From contig CAZEQY010000001.1 of the NCBI GenBank assembly GCA_964514655.1, forward strand, positions 124,001-188,000: 64,000 nt of DNA. The letters are read 5' to 3'. Made by a program: the position numbers and the translations under genes. Position 1 is the first letter of the stretch. The number at the start of each line of letters is the position of its first letter. This DNA comes from SZAS-7 sp964514655 (GTDB lineage Bacteria > Chlamydiota > Chlamydiia > Chlamydiales > FEN-1388). The notes beneath the pieces are model-generated. The model did not search any database. It saw only the letters and a list, made by a program, of their open reading frames with translations, and was not told where the DNA came from. Positions 26,507 through 34,900 of this stretch are shown here, one piece after another.

Positions 26507-27411
26507 TTATCAAAAGATAGCGATTTGGCATCGTACTTTTTCATATCATCTGGATAAGGAGCCTCATAATGTACGTCTAGAATGGTCCAATCGGGAAGAT
26601 TGACACTTTCAAGATTTGGATGTTTTTTAGGGTTAAACCAGTATTTAGGGGCCACAACAGTCTTATGAGGATTGGTAGAAAGATATGCTCCCCACCAGGA
26701 AAGCGTTGAATTAGAGATGATAAAGTGTTTCATTTTCGACATCAAAAATAGATCTTCGATATGATCATTGCCTTCAATAAAAACTATGTTCAGCTCGGGG
26801 TTTGCAAGATGATGTTTGCACCAATTGATCCTGTCGGAAAAGATGACAAAAAGAACATCTTTTGAAAACAGCTCCATAGCCCTCTGAAAATAATCTAACC
26901 CTACAAAAAACGAACCCGACTCATAATGGACCCAAGCAGATTGCGTCCTTACATGAACAGCTACAGTATTTGGATGCCGAATTATATCGGCATATTTAGT
27001 GTCCAAATAGGCTGTAACAGCATCAGAAGGGGCAAAAACCTCTAAAAGTTTTTCTCTGTGGTGGTCAAACAGTTTCCAATGCTGAAAATAGCCCCTCAAA
27101 TAGAGATCAGAATAATAAGGGATTGTATCAGAGTTAAAGTAAGAGTGGTGATAGGTATACTGAGGAGACCTTGGCAGTTGAGCATTATCAAGCCTAAAAA
27201 ATATCCGCTCTTTATTGTAGGGGATATTCCAGTCTCCTCTATTCAATTCAGGAAAAAGTGGCTGTACATCATGATCCCAAGAATATGCCAACGTCGCAGC
27301 GATTTCAAAGAGTTGATTGCCGAGTTGTCCTTCTAGCTGGCATGTGACATAGGGCTGTTCTGCCCAAAATGAACATGGCAAAAGAACAAAAAAAGCCATC
27401 AGGCGAAACAT
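26500..27411 (-). CDS. Exported alpha-1,2-fucosyltransferase (GT11 family)
   Basis: 303 residues. The signal peptide (residues 1-17, FWA before EQ) is followed by the GT11 hallmark GQLGNQLFEIAA (about 28-39). Then come the donor-binding VAVHVRTQ strand (HxR motif, about 155) and the C-terminal SNSTLSWWGAYLS block. GT11 enzymes transfer fucose from GDP-fucose onto galactose. Bacterial GT11 enzymes making O-antigen have no signal peptide, so this one seems directed away from the cytoplasm. Located between two other exported enzyme genes, 12 bases after the flavoprotein gene on the same strand, hence co-transcribed. Confidence 0.88.
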   Translation of the reverse strand: MFRLMAFFVLLPCSFWAEQPYVTCQLEGQLGNQLFEIAATLAYSWDHDVQPLFPELNRGDWNIPYNKERIFFRLDNAQLPRSPQYTYHHSYFNSDTIPYYSDLYLRGYFQHWKLFDHHREKLLEVFAPSDAVTAYLDTKYADIIRHPNTVAVHVRTQSAWVHYESGSFFVGLDYFQRAMELFSKDVLFVIFSDRINWCKHHLANPELNIVFIEGNDHIEDLFLMSKMKHFIISNSTLSWWGAYLSTNPHKTVVAPKYWFNPKKHPNLESVNLPDWTILDVHYEAPYPDDMKKYDAKSLSFDNQ

Positions 27412-27423
27412 GATGTACCTACC

Positions 27424-28593
27424 TTATCCAAACGTAGTTCCGTAGAAAAATAAGGAGTTTCGATCGAGAAGTTTTTGAAATTCTTCTCTATCGAGCACTT
27501 CGAGTTCTTTATCGGAAAGAAGGTCGGTATTACGGATGAATGTACCTCCAAGTGTGCCGTAGACAGCGTGACCTTCTGGATAGGCATGATTTACCTGCAG
27601 GCACTTGGGGAACATGTAGACATAGGCATAACTTCCATCTGCAGCATGAACTTTGGTGTATATCATATAGTTCATGTGCTCAAGTCCAGATGCGGCATTA
27701 AGGTTTGCAAGATGGCCACGAACAGCTATCATCTTATCGTCGCTATTTAGCTGTTTTGAGCCTAGGCCAGAACAGTCAAAGACCACAGCTTCTGAAAGCT
27801 CGCTAAATGACTGAAGTTCTTTATGTTCTATTGCAATGCCAAGACGGTCAACTTCTTTACGAAGTTCCTGCATAATCCTTGTGGTGTCCATAAAGTAGGT
27901 CATGAACTTAACAAAATTTTCATGCTGCACGCCGTTGCCAAAGTCAAGTGTCACATATTCGCGCGGCGGAATAAGGCCAAGCTCTTCTAAATCTTCGACG
28001 CCAGATTCAGTGTCCTTGCTGCAGTATACCGGCAAGTAGCGTATGCATTCTGCACTGATGTAGGGGTGATTGCCTTCGTATATGTTTTTATATTCAAGGT
28101 AGCTTGCCATGCTGATAGCAGTCATATTTGCCTGCTCTTCAGGATCAGAATCTACCGACACTACCGCAAAATAGCCTGCATTTTTCCAAGAAGGGATGTC
28201 GTAAAACTCTTTTGTAGTAATTTGGGACACTGTGTAACCACGTCTTACAAGCTCTATAGCGGTTGTAAGCCCAATAATTCCTGTTCCCACCACGTGAATA
28301 GGCTCATGTACTTTATCAGCAAATTGGGTCTCAAAAAGGCTTATCGACTTTGCAACTGAGCCCCACAATGTGGTACAGCCAGACCCACCATGGCCTACGC
28401 AATGCACAATAACTTTTCCATCTTTTTCTTCTGCGGAGATATTAAATTTCCCCTCACGCATGGGTCTTGTGCAGGCAATTTTTTCATCGATCGAATTTTG
28501 TGTAAGTACTGGAGGTGCAAGTTTTTCTATCTGTGCAGCAGCAAGGCTAGATGCAAAAAATAGCCCCAAAACAAGGCCTAACGCATAGTTCAT
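27424..28593 (-). CDS. Exported D-amino-acid-oxidase-like flavoprotein, circularly permuted
   Basis: 389 residues with an excellent signal peptide (to about residue 20, SLAAA before Q). The FAD Rossmann motif VVGTGIIGLTTAIEL is at 101-115, and DAAO-type blocks follow (DIPSWKNAGYFA, VVFDCSGLGSKQL, AVRGHLANL, YGTLGGTF). The segment that ends ordinary DAAO proteins, the RPxR strand plus the GHGGxGxT-xxWG FAD loop, is found instead before the Rossmann motif, at 42-46 and 67-79. The chain then stops just after the TLGG strand. This is a circular permutation of the family order. Probable amine oxidation with H2O2 release, substrate unknown. Same transcript as the fucosyltransferase. Confidence 0.85.
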   Translation of the reverse strand: MNYALGLVLGLFFASSLAAAQIEKLAPPVLTQNSIDEKIACTRPMREGKFNISAEEKDGKVIVHCVGHGGSGCTTLWGSVAKSISLFETQFADKVHEPIHVVGTGIIGLTTAIELVRRGYTVSQITTKEFYDIPSWKNAGYFAVVSVDSDPEEQANMTAISMASYLEYKNIYEGNHPYISAECIRYLPVYCSKDTESGVEDLEELGLIPPREYVTLDFGNGVQHENFVKFMTYFMDTTRIMQELRKEVDRLGIAIEHKELQSFSELSEAVVFDCSGLGSKQLNSDDKMIAVRGHLANLNAASGLEHMNYMIYTKVHAADGSYAYVYMFPKCLQVNHAYPEGHAVYGTLGGTFIRNTDLLSDKELEVLDREEFQKLLDRNSLFFYGTTFG

Positions 28594-28640
28594 ATTCTAT
28601 CTCCGATGTAAATTATATAAAAAAGAGGACCAACACTATA

Positions 28641-29402
28641 TTACTTTTCACTATTCGTCAAGGGAAGGCCCCAATACTCGAGCATCTTTTTATACGTGCC
28701 ATGAGCTTTAAGGTCTTTTAAGCCATCATTTACAAGCGTTATTAACTCCGCATCTTTACCAACTTTTACGATGACAGAAAGGCTTGTTACTTTGAGCGGG
28801 CCGCTTGCTACTTTGAGTTTGTTAGCATAAAAAGAGCTTATGAGCGTGTTTGCACGTATAGAATCCATGATGATGGCATCGATCTTACCGTTGACAAGAT
28901 CCTCCATGGCATACGTCATCTGATCATAAGGCTTAAAGATAAAAGAAAGGTCTTCAGGGTTTTCAAAAACACCCGCATAGGCTCGCTCAAAGCCTATTAT
29001 CTTGTTTTTTAGAGAATCAAGATTTGTATAGGTCTCATTGGCACGCAGTATCACAACAGGGCCGAAACTAAATAGCGGATCAGAAAGTGTATACATCTTG
29101 GGGTTTTGCAAGTTGATATCAACCACGCCGACAGCACCATCTGCACCCGTCATATCCAAAAGGTCAATCGTTTTTGCATGCTCTACGGTATTTATCTTGA
29201 GGCGAAAGCCCTTGTTGCGGGCAATCTCATAAAGAACATCATCTTCAAAGCCGCGAATGCTTGTTTCTTTGCCCTGAAGGTTCATTCCCTCAATGGCACT
29301 TGCCCGAAAAATGGTATAAAACTTCTGCTTTGGTTTTTTCCAAAAGCAGCCTGTACATAGGCCTAACGCAACAAGTAAAAGGGCTAATTTTTTCATCCAC
29401 AT
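28641..29402 (-). CDS. Amino-acid-binding lipoprotein of an ABC importer (SBP family 3)
   Basis: 253 residues. Signal peptide with lipobox LCTGC (about residues 15-19), so lipidated. The body is a family-3 periplasmic binding fold: SIRGFEDDVLYEIARNKGF, the GADGAVGVVDI hinge, LSDPLFSFGPVVIL, then a lobe-2 YDQMTYAMEDLVNGKIDAIIMD and the closing YKKMLEYWG. It resembles the chlamydial arginine-binding ArtJ, but ligand specificity cannot be read from sequence. ATG 29402 and ATG 29396 are both possible. The gene is alone, with no permease beside it. Confidence 0.88.
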   Translation of the reverse strand: MWMKKLALLLVALGLCTGCFWKKPKQKFYTIFRASAIEGMNLQGKETSIRGFEDDVLYEIARNKGFRLKINTVEHAKTIDLLDMTGADGAVGVVDINLQNPKMYTLSDPLFSFGPVVILRANETYTNLDSLKNKIIGFERAYAGVFENPEDLSFIFKPYDQMTYAMEDLVNGKIDAIIMDSIRANTLISSFYANKLKVASGPLKVTSLSVIVKVGKDAELITLVNDGLKDLKAHGTYKKMLEYWGLPLTNSEK

Positions 29403-29442
29403 AAATCACTCTCTTGCTCTATCCTACAGGTCAATTCAACTT

Positions 29443-30216
29443 TTGTGCAATATGATAAAAAAAGAAAAAGATGGCGTCATTTGGTTTGAGTTTGAAAAGC
29501 TGCAGGCCTTTACTCAATTGCGACACGCTGTCTTTTCTCGCTGTGGGGGCAATAGTCAAACGCCATTTGGACCTCTCAACATGAGCACCTATGTAGGAGA
29601 TGAACCATCAAATGTGCAACATAACCGCAAGCTAGCGCGTAAAAGCGCATGCCTACAAGTACCGCTAGCAACATCTCTCCAGACACATGGAAATAACGTA
29701 TATGCAATTGAGACAGCACTAGAAAATGACGTTGAAGTTTCAGGATATGATGCATTTGTCACAAACCAAAAAAACTCTGCTCTCGGTATACAGCATGCGG
29801 ACTGCCAAGCCGCCATTTTTTTTGATCCAATAAAGCAAGCAATAGGCTGTGTCCATGCCGGCTGGAAGGGAAGCTGCAAAAATATCTACAAAGAAACCAT
29901 GGCCAAAATGGATGCACTTTATGGATCAAATCCAAAAGATCTCATAGTCTGTATTTCACCAAGCCTAGGCCCTGAAAAGGCAGAATTTATTAACTATGAG
30001 CGAGAACTTCCTCAGGAGTTCTGGCCTTTTAAATCTGCTACTAATTACTTTGACTTTTGGCAGATCAGCCGCCATCAGCTAGAGAAAGAGGGCGTACAGC
30101 CGGATAACATAGAAATCGCAGGGCTTTGCACCTACTCTGATAGTGAACATTTTTTTTCTGCAAGGCGCGACAAAATATGCGGTCGACACTTAACAGCTGT
30201 CTGGCTACTTGAATAA
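29443..30216 (+). CDS. pgeF: YfiH/LACC1 family purine nucleoside phosphorylase/polyphenol oxidase
   Basis: 257 residues of the multicopper-oxidase-like 'laccase' DUF152 family, now known as purine nucleoside-cleaving enzymes with a zinc site. Seen: the VFSRCGG and FGPLNMS N-terminal blocks, SLQTHGNNVY (metal His), GYDAFVTNQ, the metal-Cys block LGIQHADCQAAIFFDP, and AIGCVHAGWKGSCKNIYKE, where the CVHAGWKG signature is complete. Probably cytoplasmic. Start either Met1 or Met4 (29452). Divergent from the binding lipoprotein gene and overlapping the next gene's 3' end by 12 bases. Confidence 0.9.
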   Translation: MCNMIKKEKDGVIWFEFEKLQAFTQLRHAVFSRCGGNSQTPFGPLNMSTYVGDEPSNVQHNRKLARKSACLQVPLATSLQTHGNNVYAIETALENDVEVSGYDAFVTNQKNSALGIQHADCQAAIFFDPIKQAIGCVHAGWKGSCKNIYKETMAKMDALYGSNPKDLIVCISPSLGPEKAEFINYERELPQEFWPFKSATNYFDFWQISRHQLEKEGVQPDNIEIAGLCTYSDSEHFFSARRDKICGRHLTAVWLLE

Positions 30217-31905
30217 CCAGTAATACTTCTTTATAAAAGCCTTTTCAAACTCGAGCTGCCCCTGTTCTGTTTCAAGGTTTGGGTCTACAGTGTAGCTATA
30301 GCCCATTTCTTTTTGGCATGCAATCAGCTCATCAGCAATATGAGAAGTGAGTTTTGCTTGCATTGAAGGCTTTAGCCGTTTTTCTAAACGATCAAATAGC
30401 TGCTTATGAACTGCCTGTATATGCTCTATCATCTCTTGCATATTATCGGAGTTATGCACCTGCTCTACTACACACATGTCAGCCACATTTGCCGTTTCGC
30501 CTTTAAGCTTTTTAAGGGCAAGTGCGCGTATATGTAGAGCTTGCCTATGCTCATTAAGCCTTGATGAATGCATCAAGTAGCGAAAGATATAGCGATTATT
30601 GTGAGCACACCCTCTCACAAACTGCTCTATCTTACCAAAATCGTGGGGGATAGACTCATCAAAAGGCACAATTACCCGTAATCGGTATGATTCGTTCTTT
30701 CTTACAACAAAGACGCGATCTACAAAAAGGTCTTTGGGCGTTGGGTTGCAGGCAAGCCAGGCTAAAAAGTCTACTAGCTCTTTAAGAAGCAGCTGATCTT
30801 CAGGATCTATCACTAGAGAAGTCGTCTTCCACTCTATTTCTGAAAGAACACGCTCTACTTTTTCGACGACTAAAAATCGATAAAGCGACTCTTTATCCTG
30901 TATCTGTACGGGCATAATGCCACGTGCAGCTTCGTCACAGCCATTTTTCCATATCCCTAAAATTGCGGGATTTCGTCCTACAAAAAGGTGTCTATCGGGA
31001 GTTTCTGGCAGTGTAAATAGCCCTGCATTGCAAAGTGAAAGTGCGGCAAAATGTACCCGCTTGCCAAGTGAAAAGGCTTTATCATGAAGCTCAAGAGTTT
31101 TTATTCCTTCAATCCTGGTGCGAACCCATTTGAGGTGCTCATCATCATCTTCTCCTAAAAGGGCAAGACCACGCAAGAATAGCTGACGCTCTAAAAGAGC
31201 TATAGCATCTGGACAATCATGTAGGGCAAGAAGGGCGTTATGTAGTATAAACACACTGATGCGGCTTTTATGAGCCATAACGGCTCTAATCCAATCTGAA
31301 ATAGCCTGCTCTTCTTGCGCTGTAAGTTCTTTTTTATCGATAAGCTTTGTAAAGGAGCTAGCGGGATAGAGCATTTCTATGACTGCAGGAATGCTTACAA
31401 GTGCAAAACGTCTAGTAAAATGCTCAAGTTTTCGAAGTTCATCTTTTGTGAGTAATGGATTTTGCAGGGTGTCTACATAGAGCTTTTGTATCCCTGCAAG
31501 TGCCTCTTCGGCATTATAGAGAGTACGATACGTTGTAAGAAAGCGACCTAGATTACCAATACGTAATAGATCGCACTCTGATTGTGTAAGAAATGATGGA
31601 GGGCGAGCCACTACATCAAGGTGTAGAGTTGTCTCAAGAGCCCCTTGTGCTTCTAGAAATTTTGAAAATTCATCTTTGATTTTGCCAAGAGCTTTTTCTA
31701 AAGCCTGTTGGCGGCAATTCACCCCTCGAGAAAAGAGGCCCTTAACCGTAAAATATGCCTGCCAAAGCCTGCCCTTAAAGGATCTTTGAGGAGCAATATA
31801 GCGTCCGTAAGGACTCGCAATGACCGTCTCACCTGGAGTATCTTGCACGTGCTGCAAGACATCCAGGCTGCAAGATAAATGATAGAGTTCACCTGTAGAC
31901 GACAT
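30205..31905 (-). CDS. Hypothetical protein, large helical
   Basis: 566 residues that I do not recognise. There is no signal peptide or transmembrane segment. Composition and hydrophobic spacing suggest mostly alpha helix, with a mixed alpha/beta part around 325-480 (VEKVERVLSEIEWKTTSLV, then VFVVRKNESYRLRVIVPF). It lies 20 bases downstream of the 1653-residue repeat protein, so the two are probably co-expressed. One could serve as chaperone or partner of the other, but that is inference only. Its N-terminus, with Ser/Thr and hydrophobic residues but no Sec signal, would be compatible with type III secretion, which cannot be read by eye. Confidence 0.6.
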   Translation of the reverse strand: MSSTGELYHLSCSLDVLQHVQDTPGETVIASPYGRYIAPQRSFKGRLWQAYFTVKGLFSRGVNCRQQALEKALGKIKDEFSKFLEAQGALETTLHLDVVARPPSFLTQSECDLLRIGNLGRFLTTYRTLYNAEEALAGIQKLYVDTLQNPLLTKDELRKLEHFTRRFALVSIPAVIEMLYPASSFTKLIDKKELTAQEEQAISDWIRAVMAHKSRISVFILHNALLALHDCPDAIALLERQLFLRGLALLGEDDDEHLKWVRTRIEGIKTLELHDKAFSLGKRVHFAALSLCNAGLFTLPETPDRHLFVGRNPAILGIWKNGCDEAARGIMPVQIQDKESLYRFLVVEKVERVLSEIEWKTTSLVIDPEDQLLLKELVDFLAWLACNPTPKDLFVDRVFVVRKNESYRLRVIVPFDESIPHDFGKIEQFVRGCAHNNRYIFRYLMHSSRLNEHRQALHIRALALKKLKGETANVADMCVVEQVHNSDNMQEMIEHIQAVHKQLFDRLEKRLKPSMQAKLTSHIADELIACQKEMGYSYTVDPNLETEQGQLEFEKAFIKKYYWLFK

Positions 31906-31925
31906 ACGCCCCCTACTTAATTAGC

Positions 31926-34900
31926 CTACTCCTCTTCAGTATCATCGATGATGATAATACCTTCTTCCTCTTCTGTCTCTTCGCCCCACTTTCCGTCAGA
32001 AGTAGCTGTCGATGAACGGGTATTCACCCAGGTTACGGGTTCTTTATAGAGGCTTTTGATCACAGGATCATGCTGTTCATCATCCTCCCCAATGGCTTCT
32101 TCGGTGTCAACTTCGGTATGTTCGATGACAATTTTTGGCGTATTATTGGAGAACTCTTCTTGTTCATCTGACGCCTCTGATCGAGGTGAAAGTACACGTT
32201 GCCACCATGATTGGGGACTTTCTGTATCTGGCACCACTGCTTGCGAAGCGGGCTCTAGATGTACAGCTTCGTCTTCATCTTCTACAACATCGGTTTCTTG
32301 CTCTTGCACATCAGATTTTGACGATGAAAACATACGCTGCCACCAAGATGAAGATGGAGATTCATCTTGAACTTGAGCAACTTCGTCTTCATCAGTTTCA
32401 ATAAGCTCTGTTTCTTGCTCTTGAGATTCCTGTTTTGTCGATGAAAACATGCGTTGCCATAGCGAAGGCGATGGAGATTCTTCTTGTTCAATAGTTTCTA
32501 CTGGTGCAACTTCCTGCTCTTCAGATTCTTGCTTTGATGTTGAAAACATACGCTGCCAGAATGATGGAGAAGGAGCTGCATCTTCTTGGGCTGGCTCAAC
32601 TTCTTCTTCAGCAGTTTCTACAAGTGCAGTTTCATGCTCTTGAGATTCCTGTTTTGTCGATGAGAACATACGTTGCCAGAAGGATGGCGAAGGGGTTTCA
32701 TCTTCTTCTGCAGCAGCTTCAGTAACTTCTTGTTCAACAGTCTCTACAGGCGCTGCTTCTTGTTCTTGAGGCTCTTGCTTTGATGATGAAAACATACGTT
32801 GCCAGAAGGATGGAGAAGGAGTTTCATCTTCTTCTGCAGCAGCTTCAGTAACTTCTTGTTCAACAGTCTCTACAGGCGCTGCTTCTTGTTCTTGAGGCTC
32901 TTGCTTTGATGATGAAAACATACGTTGCCAGAGAGATGGGGAGGCAGTCTCTTCTTCAGTAGGAGCATCTTCTTGCGTTTCTACAAGAACAACAGCTTCT
33001 TGAGATTCTTGTACAGCAGACGATTCATCGCTTGAATCAGCAAGTGCAACTTCATGAGGCTCTTCTGCTGGCGCAGTTTCAGTAAGGACCTCTTCTAACT
33101 CCTGCTCTTCAGCATCGTGAGTCGCCTTATCTTTTGAAATGAGGCTTTGCCAAAGCGAGGCTTTAGCTTCTGTAGCCGCAACTTCTTCTTCAGCAGCTTG
33201 TGAAGCTTGCTCATTTGCAAAAAACCTTTGCAAGAGTGATGGCGGAGCTTCTTCAGCATCATCTTCGGTTATTTCTTCGCCTTCATAATCTTTAGTAAAA
33301 AGAGTTTCTAACCATGTCTCTTGGGGAGCATCTGTTTGTTCTACAACTTTTTCTTCAGAAGCACTATCTGTTGCAGCTACTTCTTCTACTGCCTGCGTTG
33401 ATTCATCTTTTGTAAAGAGCCGCTGCCAGAATGATGGCTGCGCCTGGGTAACTTCAGCTTCTTGCTCAGGTTCGCTTTCTTCTACTACAACGACTTCTTC
33501 CTCAGGAATCGCTTCAGACGCAAGTTCCTGCTCTTCTGCTTCATGTGCTGCCTCATCTTTTGTAAAGAGACTTTGCCAAAGTGAAGCTTGAGCTTGCGTA
33601 GCTTCTGGCTGCTGCTCAGGTACGCTTTCTTCAACCGCTGCTTCTGGAACTACCTCAGCTGTTTGAGCTGCTTGGTCTTTTGTAAAGAGGCTCTGCCAAA
33701 GCGAAGGCTCAGCTTGCGTAGGCTCTTCTTCTACTACAGCAACTTCTTCTTCAGGAATTGCTTCAGTAGCTAACTCTTGCTCATCAGCATCATGGGCTGC
33801 TTCATCTTTTGTAAAGAGACTTTGCCAAAGCGAGGCTTGAGCTTGCGTAGCTTCCGGTTGTTGTTCAGGTGCGCTTTCTTCAACTGCTGCTTCTGGAACT
33901 ACCTCAGCTGTTTGAGCTGCTTCGTCTTTTGTAAAGAGGCTCTGCCAAAGCGAAGGCTCAGCTTGCGTAGGCTCTTCTTCTACTACAGCAACTTCTTCTT
34001 CAGGAATTGCTTCAGTAGCTAACTCTTGCTCATCAGCATCATGGGCTGCTTCATCTTTTGTAAAGAGACTTTGCCAAAGCGAGGCTTGAGCTTGCGTAGC
34101 TTCCGGTTGTTGTTCAGGTGCGCTTTCTTCAACTGCTGCTTCTGGAACTACCTCAGCTGTTTGAGCTACCTCGTCTTTTGTAAAGAGGCTCTCCCAGAGC
34201 GAGGGTTTAACTTGTGTAGGCTCTTCTTCTACTACAGTAACTTCTTCTTCAGGAATCGCTTCAGTAGCTAACTCTTGCTCATCAGCATCATGGGCTGCTT
34301 CATCTTTTGTAAAGAGACTTTGCCAAAGCGAGGCTTGAGCTTGCGTAGCTTCCGGTTGTTGTTCAGGTGCGCTTTCTTCAACTGCTGCTTCTGGAACTAC
34401 CTCAGCTGTTTGAGCTGCTTCGTCTTTTGTAAAGAGGCTCTGCCAAAGCGAAGGCTCAGCTTGCGTAGGCTCTTCTTCTACTACAGCAACTTCTTCTTCA
34501 GGAATTGCTTCAGTAGCTAACTCTTGCTCATCAGCATCATGGGCTGCTTCATCTTTTGTAAAGAGACCTTGCCAAAGTGAGGGCTCAACTTGCGTAGCTT
34601 CTGGTTGTTGTTCAGGTGCGCTTTCTTCAACTGTAGCTTCTGGAACTACCTCAGCTGTTTGAGCTACCTCGTCTTTTGTAAAGAGGCTCTCCCAGAGCGA
34701 GGGTTTAACTTGTGTAGGCTCTTCTTCTACTACAGTAACTTCTTCTTCAGGAATCGCTTCAGTAGCTAGCTCTTGCTCATCAGCATCATGGGCCGCTGTA
34801 TCTTTCGTAAAGAGACCTTGCCAAAGTGAGGGCTCAACTTGCGTAGCTTCTGGTTGTTGTTCAGGTGCGCTTTCTTCAACTGTAGCTTCTGGAACTACCT

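Noticed and set aside
32056..34520. Plus-strand frames opposite the giant repeat gene, several exactly 81 codons long and 249 bases apart
   Set aside because: They repeat because the DNA repeats. The minus-strand frame of 1653 codons explains them all.
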